Of a stretch of DNA of 6,462 nt, positions 1 through 6,462 are shown in pieces. The notes under the pieces were generated by a model. That model did no database searches and was not told where the DNA came from. It was given only the letters and a program-made list of their open reading frames with translations. The number at the start of each line of letters is the position of its first letter. Position 1 is the stretch's first letter. The stretch comes from an uncultured Clostridia bacterium (GTDB taxonomy: Bacteria > Bacillota > Clostridia > Christensenellales > UBA1242), in assembly GCA_946610655.1 (NCBI GenBank), contig CAMOCH010000049.1, positions 1-6,462 on the forward strand. The letters are read 5' to 3'. Position numbers and translations under genes: made by a program.

Positions 1-8
1 GTTTTCAT
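1..8 (-). CDS. Probable start of a leftward gene, only the first codons in the window
   Basis: The complement of 6-8 is an ATG followed by AAA and AC, so the visible product is only Met-Lys-Thr (third residue from two bases, ACn). The start is supported by context rather than by protein sequence: an AAGGA Shine-Dalgarno site lies 9 nt upstream (18-22), and a perfect vegetative promoter with an 86-nt leader lies further up (101-129). No product can be named from two and two-thirds codons. If the ATG is not a start, the promoter would instead drive a small RNA or a gene beginning further left. Confidence 0.5.
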
Positions 9-17
9 TTGATTAAT

Positions 18-22
18 TCCTT
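18..22 (-). promoter_or_regulatory. Ribosome binding site AAGGA for the leftward gene
   Basis: Read on the minus strand, AAGGA is followed by nine bases and then ATG at 8-6. This is the main reason to treat that ATG as a real start codon at the edge of the window. The surroundings are almost pure A/T, so the purine-rich block stands out. Confidence 0.55.
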
Positions 23-62
23 ATTTTTATTATATTTTTCGCGGATTTAATGCTTTATATTA

Positions 63-84
63 TTGCTTCAACGGGTTTAAGCAA
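63..84 (-). other. Hairpin in the 5' leader of the leftward gene
   Basis: On the minus strand, TTGCTT and AAGCAA form a perfect 6-bp outer stem. Inside it are one A/G mismatch, two A-T pairs and a CCCG loop. The element lies about 10 nt downstream of the predicted transcription start near 94 and well upstream of the AAGGA site at 18-22, so it would not itself cover the ribosome binding site. No run of U follows, so it is not an intrinsic terminator. I do not recognise it as a known riboswitch or ribosomal-protein leader. It may stabilise the transcript, bind a regulator or be incidental. Confidence 0.4.
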
Positions 85-100
85 CTACTCAAGCGAACAA

Positions 101-129
101 ATTATATTATAAAATATAAAATATGTCAA
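101..129 (-). promoter_or_regulatory. Perfect consensus vegetative promoter, leftward
   Basis: On the minus strand, TTGACA (complement of 124-129) and TATAAT (complement of 101-106) are separated by exactly 17 bp, an exact match to the consensus for the main vegetative sigma factor. The predicted start of transcription is a G near position 94, giving a leader of about 86 nt to the ATG at 8. The promoter starts only 25 bp past the stop codon of the double-HEPN gene, so the leftward gene can be expressed independently of that operon. No operator-like palindrome is visible over it. Confidence 0.8.
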
Positions 130-154
130 TAATTTCAACAATTTTTTTTAAAAT

Positions 155-2071
155 TTATTCATCTGCCCATTGAGATGTTGAATTTGTCTTGTCATACTCA
201 CCCTGCAACAATTTTTGAATTTCTGCTTCTAATTCAACATTTGTGTTTGCATTAATACTTTTTATTTCTTCTGCTCTATAATTTGAGAATATTGGATCAC
301 TAACAAATTTTAAAAAGTCATCACATTTAACTTTAATTTGAAGTTCTGGATGTTTAGCAAGAGTAAAAACAAATCTGCTTTCATGAATATTACCATTTTT
401 CGCATACTGAATAAGCAGTCCGTTGTGAGAAATTGAATTTCTTATTGAGCGCATAACTGTTATTCTGTCATTAAGTGTTTTTGGCTCAAATTTTTCTTTT
501 TTGCCAGTTATTTTTTTGATTGTAAACATACTCATATCTATTGCTTGCAAATCACGTTTTTGTTCACCTCTTTCTCCAGAATCAACAAAACCTTTAACCG
601 ATGACAAATTAAGTTCATTAATGTTGTCTAAATATTGATTTCTAATTAAATTGCTATAAGCAACAAACATACAAGTTGAAATAAATTTTTCTGAATATGC
701 ATAGCCAAAATCTCTTGTTCTTTCATTCATATATCCCATTGAAATTTGCATATTATGCATATCTCCAAACAAATAATCTGAGAAATCTTGCATATCAATT
801 TTTATTGGCTTAACTTTTCCTGCATCTGAAATAATATCTCTTGAAACAATATCAAAATTATAAATATCTTCAACTATTGCTCGCAAAATATGATTTTGTG
901 AAGAAATACACTCAGAGTCTTTGGCTTTAACATTGTAATATGAGTTATTATCTAATCTTGCTTTAAGCAAATCTATATTTTCAAAATTTCTAACCGAAAC
1001 ATTAAAAGAATTGTAAACACTAGACAATTTTTCAGTTAAATATTTTCTAACATCATTAACGTTGTTTACGGCAACAATATCAAGAAAATTTCGTGCATAT
1101 TGTCTTGCTTCAAACAAATCAACATCTTTTGAAAAGTCTATTTCAACAATTTTGCAAGATTTTAATTTTTGTTCAAGGCTATCAGCATTTTTTACAGATT
1201 TTGCACCCCTTGGAATATACGCAAGTTTTAAGTTTCTTCCTGTTCCTTTAAAAGGCCCAGCAATCATTTTACTTAATTTTTCATGCCACCTGTTTGAAAG
1301 CAACGCAACCTTTGTTCCCATATCAAAAACTTTGCCACCAAAAGCTGCTCCGTTGCAATAATTATATATTGAATGATGAGCTTCTGCTGTTCTCATTTCA
1401 TAAAAAAGTTTTGAAAAATTGGTTTGTGAAAAATCTTTAATTTCTCTTCCTTTAACAAAGAAACGAAAATGCCTTTCAAAAAATGGATTTTGGTCTTGTT
1501 CGCTTATAACAAAATTGACTCCATTTTTGCATCTTTCTATAATAACTTCTTGTCCATCTTGAATAATTGAAAACTTATCTTCTGAAATTTCTTTAACATC
1601 TTCCAAACTCTTTTTGATGCTATCAAAATTCATGTTTTTAAACACACGATATCCACCATCATATGGCTCAACTTTAACATACTTATTAAGTGAATTTGGC
1701 GTTTTTTCATATATTATAGTTTGCTTAACCGATGTAAACTCATCATTTGAAGGAACATCTTTTTCTAAAGTTTCACCAACTTGCATTTTTTTGATATTTC
1801 TATCATTATTTTCAGACTCTCTATATATGTTTGTTCCAACCATAAGTTTATCAAAAATGAATCTGCCATTTAAAAATGCATCTCTTAAAATCTTTTCGTT
1901 CTTCAAAATATATGAATTTTCATAGCTAACCAAGTTGTAAAAATTTACAACTTGTTGTTGAAATTCCATAAGTTCTTCTTCAGTGAAATTATAACTGCCA
2001 TTTTTGGCCCCATTTAAATTATCAAGAGCCAAAGCAAGATATTTTTTCATAAACTCTGTTTGATTGAACAT
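155..2071 (-). CDS. Protein with two HEPN-type RNase motifs, family not recognised
   Basis: Complete 638-residue protein, probably cytoplasmic: no signal peptide or membrane segment is seen. Two HEPN active-site motifs are visible: R-T-A-E-A-H at 227-232 (followed by a second His, 233) and the canonical R-N-S-I-S-H-N-G at 544-551. In known HEPN RNases such Arg/His pairs from two domains combine into one metal-independent RNA-cleaving centre, so this chain could form it alone, 317 residues apart. Residues 1-80 look helical; about 115-215 looks mixed alpha/beta; 280-315 looks like strand-helix-strand; 390-550 is largely helical; 560-590 resembles the strands that often follow a HEPN motif; the tail is polar. 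The start is set by AGGAG 7 nt upstream, which overlaps the truA stop. Function as RNase is inferred; a defence, toxin or RNA-processing role is open. The size and motif layout do not match AbiV or AbiD/F, and it is shorter than described Cas13 proteins. Confidence 0.85.
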   Translation of the reverse strand: MFNQTEFMKKYLALALDNLNGAKNGSYNFTEEELMEFQQQVVNFYNLVSYENSYILKNEKILRDAFLNGRFIFDKLMVGTNIYRESENNDRNIKKMQVGETLEKDVPSNDEFTSVKQTIIYEKTPNSLNKYVKVEPYDGGYRVFKNMNFDSIKKSLEDVKEISEDKFSIIQDGQEVIIERCKNGVNFVISEQDQNPFFERHFRFFVKGREIKDFSQTNFSKLFYEMRTAEAHHSIYNYCNGAAFGGKVFDMGTKVALLSNRWHEKLSKMIAGPFKGTGRNLKLAYIPRGAKSVKNADSLEQKLKSCKIVEIDFSKDVDLFEARQYARNFLDIVAVNNVNDVRKYLTEKLSSVYNSFNVSVRNFENIDLLKARLDNNSYYNVKAKDSECISSQNHILRAIVEDIYNFDIVSRDIISDAGKVKPIKIDMQDFSDYLFGDMHNMQISMGYMNERTRDFGYAYSEKFISTCMFVAYSNLIRNQYLDNINELNLSSVKGFVDSGERGEQKRDLQAIDMSMFTIKKITGKKEKFEPKTLNDRITVMRSIRNSISHNGLLIQYAKNGNIHESRFVFTLAKHPELQIKVKCDDFLKFVSDPIFSNYRAEEIKSINANTNVELEAEIQKLLQGEYDKTNSTSQWADE

Positions 2072-2078
2072 ATTTTGT

Positions 2079-2083
2079 CTCCT
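2079..2083 (-). promoter_or_regulatory. Shine-Dalgarno site of the HEPN gene, overlapping the truA stop
   Basis: AGGAG on the minus strand lies 7 nt upstream of the ATG at 2071. Its first two bases are the last two of the truA stop codon TAG (2082-2084). Ribosomes finishing truA therefore end on the entry site for the next gene, which suggests translational coupling and fixes the Met1 start over the later Met8. This is the strongest ribosome binding site in the leftward operon. Confidence 0.8.
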
Positions 2084-2816
2084 AGTATTTTACATCTTTT
2101 AAAACCAAACCAACAGAACCAACGGTTTTCCCTGCAATAGTTCTATTTTTTGCATTGATAATTTTTTGCATATCTTCAGGGGTTTTCTTCCCTTCACCAA
2201 TCATGATTAAAGTTCCCATAATAATTCTAACCATGTTATACAAAAAACCACTCCCTGTAACAGAAAAACAATATAAATCTTCTTCCACATGCTCGATAGA
2301 TGCTTCATAAATTGTTCTTACAAAATTTGTTTTTCCACTATTTCTTGCCACAAAGCTAGAATAGTCGTGTTCTCCAATTAAATATTTGCAAGCCTTTTTC
2401 ATATTTTCAACATCAGATTTTTTAACCTGCAACGCATAATTATCATAAAGTGGATGGCGAATGTTGCTTACATAAAAATAATAATTATATGTTTTCTTCT
2501 TTGAAGAAAATCTTGCACTAAAATCTTCATCAACAAACTCAACTTGCCTAACAGCAATATCATCTGGCAAGTGAGCATTTAAAGCAAGTGCAAACTTATT
2601 TAAATTCATTTCTTTGTTTATTAAAAAATTTGCAACTTGTGCTTTGGCACTAACTCCTGCATCTGTTCTTCCACTGCCAACAACTTGAGTGGTCTCGCCA
2701 GTAACTTCAAAAACAGCACGTTCAAGTTCTCCCTGAATGGTTACCTTTCCTTCTTGAATTTGCCAACCACTGTAATTTTTTCCGTTATACTCAACAACAA
2801 TTTTATAATTTTTCAT
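2082..2816 (-). CDS. truA: tRNA pseudouridine synthase A
   Basis: TruA converts uridines 38-40 in the anticodon stem-loop of tRNAs to pseudouridine; it works in the cytoplasm as a homodimer. The 244-residue length is normal. Visible family marks are the N-terminal Y-N-G-x-x-Y-S-G-W-Q block (10-19), the catalytic G-R-T-D-A-G motif with nucleophile Asp52 (49-54), A-R-F-x6-Y ending at the conserved Tyr110, and G-S-G-F-L-Y-N-M-V-R-I-I-M-G-T-L (188-203). Two places depart from the usual pattern: GRTDAGV is followed by Ser56 where His is common, and the C-terminal T-A-P-A-type segment reads T-V-G-S (231-234). Neither removes the nucleophile. The start matches the family N-terminus but has no Shine-Dalgarno site; the promoter position predicts a leaderless message. 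It is the first gene of an operon with the double-HEPN gene. Confidence 0.97.
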   Translation of the reverse strand: MKNYKIVVEYNGKNYSGWQIQEGKVTIQGELERAVFEVTGETTQVVGSGRTDAGVSAKAQVANFLINKEMNLNKFALALNAHLPDDIAVRQVEFVDEDFSARFSSKKKTYNYYFYVSNIRHPLYDNYALQVKKSDVENMKKACKYLIGEHDYSSFVARNSGKTNFVRTIYEASIEHVEEDLYCFSVTGSGFLYNMVRIIMGTLIMIGEGKKTPEDMQKIINAKNRTIAGKTVGSVGLVLKDVKY

Positions 2817-2822
2817 GACAAA

Positions 2823-2851
2823 ATTATACCATATGCGTCAGATAATTTCAA
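2823..2851 (-). promoter_or_regulatory. Extended -10 promoter of the truA operon, predicting leaderless mRNA
   Basis: On the minus strand, TTGAAA (2846-2851) and TATAAT (2823-2828) are 17 bp apart, with a TG one base before the -10 (extended -10). Six bases separate TATAAT from the truA ATG, so the usual start site falls on the A of the start codon. There is no purine-rich ribosome site in that gap. It should drive both truA and the HEPN gene. Confidence 0.8.
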
Positions 2852-2869
2852 TACATTATTTTCATTTAT

Positions 2870-2898
2870 TTGACTATATATTTTATTTTTCATATAAT
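2870..2898 (+). promoter_or_regulatory. Vegetative promoter of nifJ
   Basis: TTGACT (2870-2875) and TATAAT (2893-2898) are separated by 17 bp, one mismatch from consensus. Transcription is predicted to begin near 2903-2905, giving a leader of about 25 nt. The inverted pair TTTCA (2888-2892) and TGAAA (2905-2909) brackets the -10 and the start site and could be a weak operator, but it is short and the region is A/T-rich. It does not match the Rex operator TTGTGAA-N4-TTCACAA. The -35 box lies 18 bp from that of the divergent truA promoter. Confidence 0.8.
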
Positions 2899-2917
2899 TA
2901 ATAGTGAAATAAATTTT

Positions 2918-2922
2918 AGAGG
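2918..2922 (+). promoter_or_regulatory. Ribosome binding site of nifJ
   Basis: AGAGG is followed by six T residues and then the ATG at 2929. The spacing and the match of the next residues to the family N-terminus (V-D-G-N-T-A) confirm this start. Confidence 0.75.
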
Positions 2923-2928
2923 TTTTTT

Positions 2929-5900
2929 ATGGCAAAAATTACAGTTGATGGAAACACAGCTTGCGCAAGCATGAGCTATCTTTTTAGCGATATGGCTTTT
3001 ATATATCCAATCACACCAAGCAGCCCAATGGCAGAAAATGTTGATTCTTGGAGTGCTGCTGGCAAAACAAATTTGTTTGGAAGTCCTGTTAAAGTAACTG
3101 AAATGCAGTCAGAAGCAGGCGCTGCTGGGGCTCTTCATGGAGCTCTTTCTGCTGGCGCAAATGCAACAACATTCACATCAAGTCAAGGGCTTCTACTTAT
3201 GATACCAAATATGTATAAAATTGCTGGAGAAAAATTGCCTTGCGTCATTCATGTGGCAGCAAGAACTGTTGCAACTCATGCTCTTTCTATTTTTGGTGAC
3301 CACAGCGACATTTATGCATGCAGACAAACAGGTTTTACTTTTATCGCATCAAGCAGTGTTCAAGAAGCACAAGATATGGCACTTGCAAGCCATCTTCTCA
3401 CATTAAAATCTTCCATCCCTGTTTTGCATTTTTTTGATGGATTTAGAACAAGTCATGAAATTAACACAATTGATTCTATTGATGACAAAACAGCGCAAGA
3501 TATTGCCCTTAGTTTGAATATAAATTTAAAAAGACCAACTTCTCTCACTCCACTTTATCCAGAAGCACAAGGAACAAACCAAGGCCCAGAGATATTCTTC
3601 CAAAATCGTGAACTTGCTGAAGAAAGTTATAAAAATATTGACCAAAATTTGAAAGAAATTTTTGGTGCAATCAAAAATTTTACTGGTCGAAAATATGACT
3701 TATATGAGTATTACGGTGCAAAAGATGCAACAAATGTTATTGTTTGCATGGGTTCTGGTGCAGATACCGTTATTGAAACCACTCTTGCCCTTGCAAAACT
3801 TGGACACAGCGTTGGCGCTGTTAAAGTTAGACTCTTTAGACCATTTTTTGCTGAACATTTTGTAAAAGCTCTTCCAAAAACAGTAAAAACCATCACCGTG
3901 CTAGACAGAACAAAAGAATGTGGAAGTATTTATGAACCACTTGCTCAAGATGTTATTTCAAGCTTAGCAGAAACAAAAAATTATATTAATGTTGTTGCCG
4001 GAAGATATGGCCTTTCTGGCAAAGAATTCACACCAGCAATGGTTTTGAGCGTGTTTGAAAATGCACAAAAGAAAAGCCCAAAAAATCACTTTACTATTGG
4101 AATTTTCGATGACAAAAACAACTCTTCACTTGAAATAAAAAACTTCTCACTTGACGAAAGTCATTTAACAAACTGTTTGTTTTATGGTTATGGTTCGGAC
4201 GGAACTGTTTCTGCAAACAAAAGTAGTATTAAAATTATTTGTGACAGCACCAATCTTTTTGGTCAAGCATACTTTGTTTATGACAGCAAAAAATCTGGAA
4301 GTTTAACAACAAGTCACCTTAGAATAAGCAAAAAACCAATAAACAAACCATATTTGATTGAATCATCAAATTTTGTTGCTTGTCACAATAAAAGCTTCTT
4401 GGAAAAATATGATATGCTCTCTACCATTAAAAATGGTGGCATATTCCTTTTAAACTGCCCATATAAAACACTTGCAGAATTTGAAAGATATATTCCACAA
4501 AAAGTGAGAAAAACAATAGCAGAAAAAAATCTTAAGTTTTTTGCTATTGATGCAGAAAAAATTGCAACAAGCGTTGGTCTTGGAAGACGAATAAACCTTG
4601 TTATGCAAACTGCATTTTTTGCCATTGGTGGCTTTTTGCCAATTGAAAAATCTATTGAATACATCAAACTTATGGCAAAAAAATCTTATGCAAGCAAAGG
4701 TGAACAAGTTTTAAACCAAAACTATGCAGCAATTGATGAAACTGTTCAAAATTTGTTTGAAGTTTCTTACCCTGCAACCTGGAAAAATTTACTTAGTGAA
4801 GAATCAATAAAAACTAAAAACTTTTATTTTGATAATTACATAAAACCAATTTTGGAAGGAAAAGGCAACAGTTTGCCTGTTTCTGCCATGAATCAAAGTG
4901 GCAAAATGCCAACAGGCACAACAAAATTTGAAAAACGTGACATTGCTGCAGAACTCCCTATGTGGAAAAGTGAAAATTGCATCGAATGCAATTTCTGCTC
5001 TCTTGTGTGCCCTCATGCAGTAATTAGACCATATCTAATTAAACAAGATGATAAAATTTGCAAAAATTTGGAGACAAAACCAGCCATTGGCATGCCTGGA
5101 TATAATTTTAAAATTCAAATCAGTCCAAAAGACTGCACAGGCTGTGCAAACTGCGTGCTTGTTTGCCCTGCAAAAGAAAAAGCTCTTGTTATGGTTAAAG
5201 CCGACGAGATTAAAGAAAAAGAAGAAAAATACTACAAACTTCTTGAAAATCATGAAAACACTCAAACTGTCTTTAACAAATTTACCATAAAAGGCAGTCA
5301 ATTTGAAAAACCATTGTTTGAATTTTCTGGAGCTTGTGCTGGCTGTGGTGAAACACCATATATTAAACTTTTAACTCAACTATTTGGAGAAAACCTGCTC
5401 ATTGCAAACGCAACAGGTTGCAGCAGCATTTATGGAGCAAGTGCCCCAACCTGCCCATACACAAAACGTGCAAACGGTATGGGACCAGCTTGGGCAAATA
5501 GTTTGTTTGAAGACAATGCCGAATTTGGTCTTGGCATGAAAAAAGCATATGATAACAACCGTGAACTTCTTGAAAAACTTATTGATTTTTCAATCAATGA
5601 AAATATTTTTGGAACAAAAATCAATAAATTGTTTGAAGAATGGAAATCTGGCAACCATTCTGGAGAACTTGCAACAACAATTTTAAACGCTCTTAAAAAC
5701 ATAAGTGAAGAAAACAAACTTGCGTTTAAAGTTGCTCAAAACATTATAAGTTTGGACGGCGCATTTGTTGACACTTCTGTTTGGATAATTGGTGGAGATG
5801 GTTGGGCTTATGATATTGGCTATGGCGGTCTAGATCATGTTCTTGCAAGTGGCGAAAATGTTAATATTTTGGTGCTAGACACTGAAGTTTACTCTAACAC

Positions 5901-6402
5901 CGGTGGGCAAGCCAGCAAGGCAACCCCAATGGGAGCTGTTGCAAAATTTGCAAGCAAAGGCAAACAAACACACAAAAAAGACCTTGGTGCCCTTGCTAGA
6001 ATTTACCCAAATGTTTACGTTGCACAAGTTGCACTTGGTGCAAACATGCAAGCAACAATTTCTGCATTTAAAGAAGCTAAAGAACACAATGGTCCATCAA
6101 TCATTATTGCATACTGCCCTTGCATAAATCACGGAACAGACATGAGCAACACACCAAACCAACAAAAACTTGCAGTTGAAAGTGGATACTGGCCAATATA
6201 TAGATATAACCCAACAACAGAAAAATTAACACTTGATAGCACCACTCCAACCAAAAAATTTGCAGATTTTGCAATGCTTCAATCAAGATATTTCACACTT
6301 TCTAAGGTAAATCCACAAAATGCACAACATTTGCTTGAAAATTCTGCAATTTTTGCAAACAAAAGATTATCAAAGCTTGTTAAACTTTCTCAAATTCAAT
6401 AA
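2929..6402 (+). CDS. nifJ: Pyruvate:ferredoxin (flavodoxin) oxidoreductase, single-chain type
   Basis: Oxidises pyruvate with CoA to acetyl-CoA and CO2, passing electrons to ferredoxin or flavodoxin; a central, oxygen-sensitive cytoplasmic enzyme of anaerobic fermentation. The 1157 residues fit the single-chain family (about 1170-1230). In order: N-terminal domain with Y-P-I-T-P-S-S (26-32, substrate Thr29), E-M-Q-S-E-A-G-A (58-65, TPP-activating Glu62) and A-R-T (111-113, substrate Arg112); transketolase C-terminal-like domain about 255-380; gamma-type domain about 410-610; two-cluster ferredoxin domain with Cys684/687/690/694 and Cys736/739/742/746; and C-terminal TPP domain with Cys803, Cys806, Cys831 and probably Cys1065 for the proximal cluster, G-D-G at 956-958 and Y-S-N-T-G-G at 988-993 (Asn990). 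All expected ligands are present, so it should be active. It has its own promoter and terminator, so it is a single-gene transcription unit. Residue roles are assigned by analogy to the Desulfovibrio africanus enzyme. Confidence 0.98.
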   Translation: MAKITVDGNTACASMSYLFSDMAFIYPITPSSPMAENVDSWSAAGKTNLFGSPVKVTEMQSEAGAAGALHGALSAGANATTFTSSQGLLLMIPNMYKIAGEKLPCVIHVAARTVATHALSIFGDHSDIYACRQTGFTFIASSSVQEAQDMALASHLLTLKSSIPVLHFFDGFRTSHEINTIDSIDDKTAQDIALSLNINLKRPTSLTPLYPEAQGTNQGPEIFFQNRELAEESYKNIDQNLKEIFGAIKNFTGRKYDLYEYYGAKDATNVIVCMGSGADTVIETTLALAKLGHSVGAVKVRLFRPFFAEHFVKALPKTVKTITVLDRTKECGSIYEPLAQDVISSLAETKNYINVVAGRYGLSGKEFTPAMVLSVFENAQKKSPKNHFTIGIFDDKNNSSLEIKNFSLDESHLTNCLFYGYGSDGTVSANKSSIKIICDSTNLFGQAYFVYDSKKSGSLTTSHLRISKKPINKPYLIESSNFVACHNKSFLEKYDMLSTIKNGGIFLLNCPYKTLAEFERYIPQKVRKTIAEKNLKFFAIDAEKIATSVGLGRRINLVMQTAFFAIGGFLPIEKSIEYIKLMAKKSYASKGEQVLNQNYAAIDETVQNLFEVSYPATWKNLLSEESIKTKNFYFDNYIKPILEGKGNSLPVSAMNQSGKMPTGTTKFEKRDIAAELPMWKSENCIECNFCSLVCPHAVIRPYLIKQDDKICKNLETKPAIGMPGYNFKIQISPKDCTGCANCVLVCPAKEKALVMVKADEIKEKEEKYYKLLENHENTQTVFNKFTIKGSQFEKPLFEFSGACAGCGETPYIKLLTQLFGENLLIANATGCSSIYGASAPTCPYTKRANGMGPAWANSLFEDNAEFGLGMKKAYDNNRELLEKLIDFSINENIFGTKINKLFEEWKSGNHSGELATTILNALKNISEENKLAFKVAQNIISLDGAFVDTSVWIIGGDGWAYDIGYGGLDHVLASGENVNILVLDTEVYSNTGGQASKATPMGAVAKFASKGKQTHKKDLGALARIYPNVYVAQVALGANMQATISAFKEAKEHNGPSIIIAYCPCINHGTDMSNTPNQQKLAVESGYWPIYRYNPTTEKLTLDSTTPTKKFADFAMLQSRYFTLSKVNPQNAQHLLENSAIFANKRLSKLVKLSQIQ

Positions 6403-6412
6403 TTTTGTAAAC

Positions 6413-6442
6413 AAAAAAAACCAGTCAGATGACTGGTTTTTT
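6413..6442 (+). terminator. Intrinsic terminator after nifJ, possibly bidirectional
   Basis: CCAGTC (6421-6426) and GACTGG (6431-6436) form a perfect stem that can close one more A-T pair inside. It is followed by six T residues and preceded by eight A residues, so the RNA from either strand has a GC-rich hairpin and a U run. It begins 10 bases past the nifJ stop. The symmetry suggests a convergent gene to the right: on the minus strand a TAA at 6449-6451 preceded by TTG-AAA-AAA could be its end, but 14 bases cannot establish this. Confidence 0.92.
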
Positions 6443-6462
6443 ATATGTTTATTTTTTCAAAA

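Noticed and set aside
61..100. Possible CRISPR repeat next to a double-HEPN gene (Cas13-like locus)
   Set aside because: The hairpin-forming segment occurs once; no second copy or spacer-repeat periodicity is visible in the window, and there are no cas1/cas2-like genes. An array beyond the left edge cannot be excluded.
110..154. Intrinsic terminator after the HEPN gene
   Set aside because: The region holds A and T runs but no GC-containing stem. It is better explained as promoter DNA, so the leftward operon may read through into the next gene.
1062..1361. Plus-strand 99-codon open frame, and another at 1614-1925
   Set aside because: Both lie opposite the HEPN gene, lack convincing ribosome sites and show no recognisable protein features; the minus-strand gene explains the DNA.
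5048..5290. Plus-strand 80-codon frame and several minus-strand frames inside nifJ
   Set aside because: They are out-of-frame readings of conserved nifJ sequence, including the ferredoxin domain, and have no support of their own.
2929..6402. nifJ as a sign of nitrogen fixation
   Set aside because: No nif genes are nearby and single-chain PFOR is general in fermenting anaerobes, so the symbol is historical here.
6449..6462. End of a convergent minus-strand gene (Leu-Lys-Lys-stop)
   Set aside because: Only 14 bases of A/T-rich sequence are available; a chance TAA is as likely. The symmetric terminator beside it is the only hint.

Overview
The window looks like the chromosome of an AT-rich, anaerobic, low-GC Gram-positive-type bacterium (Bacillota/Clostridia-like). 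The evidence is a homodimeric-type pyruvate:ferredoxin oxidoreductase, strong A+T bias in coding and intergenic DNA, consensus vegetative promoters (TTGAnn-17-TATAAT), purine-rich Shine-Dalgarno sites, and standard codon use with TGG for Trp and no in-frame TGA. The taxon is inferred from style, not from a marker gene.

Layout. At the left edge, positions 1-8 hold what looks like the first codons of a gene reading leftward out of the window. It has a good ribosome binding site, an 86-nt leader with a hairpin, and a perfect TTGACA-17-TATAAT promoter at 101-129. Positions 155-2071 (minus) encode a 638-residue protein with two separate HEPN-type RNase motifs, R227-x4-H232 and R544-N-x3-H549. I cannot assign it to a named family. 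Ten bases upstream of it, 2082-2816 (minus) is truA, tRNA pseudouridine synthase A. The truA stop codon lies inside the Shine-Dalgarno region of the HEPN gene, so the two genes form a leftward operon. The truA promoter sits so close to the ATG that the mRNA is predicted to be leaderless.

The 112-bp spacer 2817-2928 carries two divergent promoters: one leftward for truA plus the HEPN gene, one rightward for nifJ. nifJ (2929-6402, plus) is a complete 1157-residue pyruvate:ferredoxin oxidoreductase with its TPP, substrate and three [4Fe-4S] cluster ligands visible. A strong hairpin terminator follows at 6413-6442 and could work in both directions.

How they work together. nifJ and truA are housekeeping genes (central anaerobic carbon metabolism, tRNA modification) with no obvious functional link. 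The item of interest is the double-HEPN protein, a likely RNA-cleaving enzyme that could act in phage defence, as a toxin or in RNA processing. It is translated from the same message as a tRNA-modifying enzyme, and an independent strong promoter with a structured leader lies just past its 3' end. No CRISPR array, transposase, tRNA or rRNA gene is visible.
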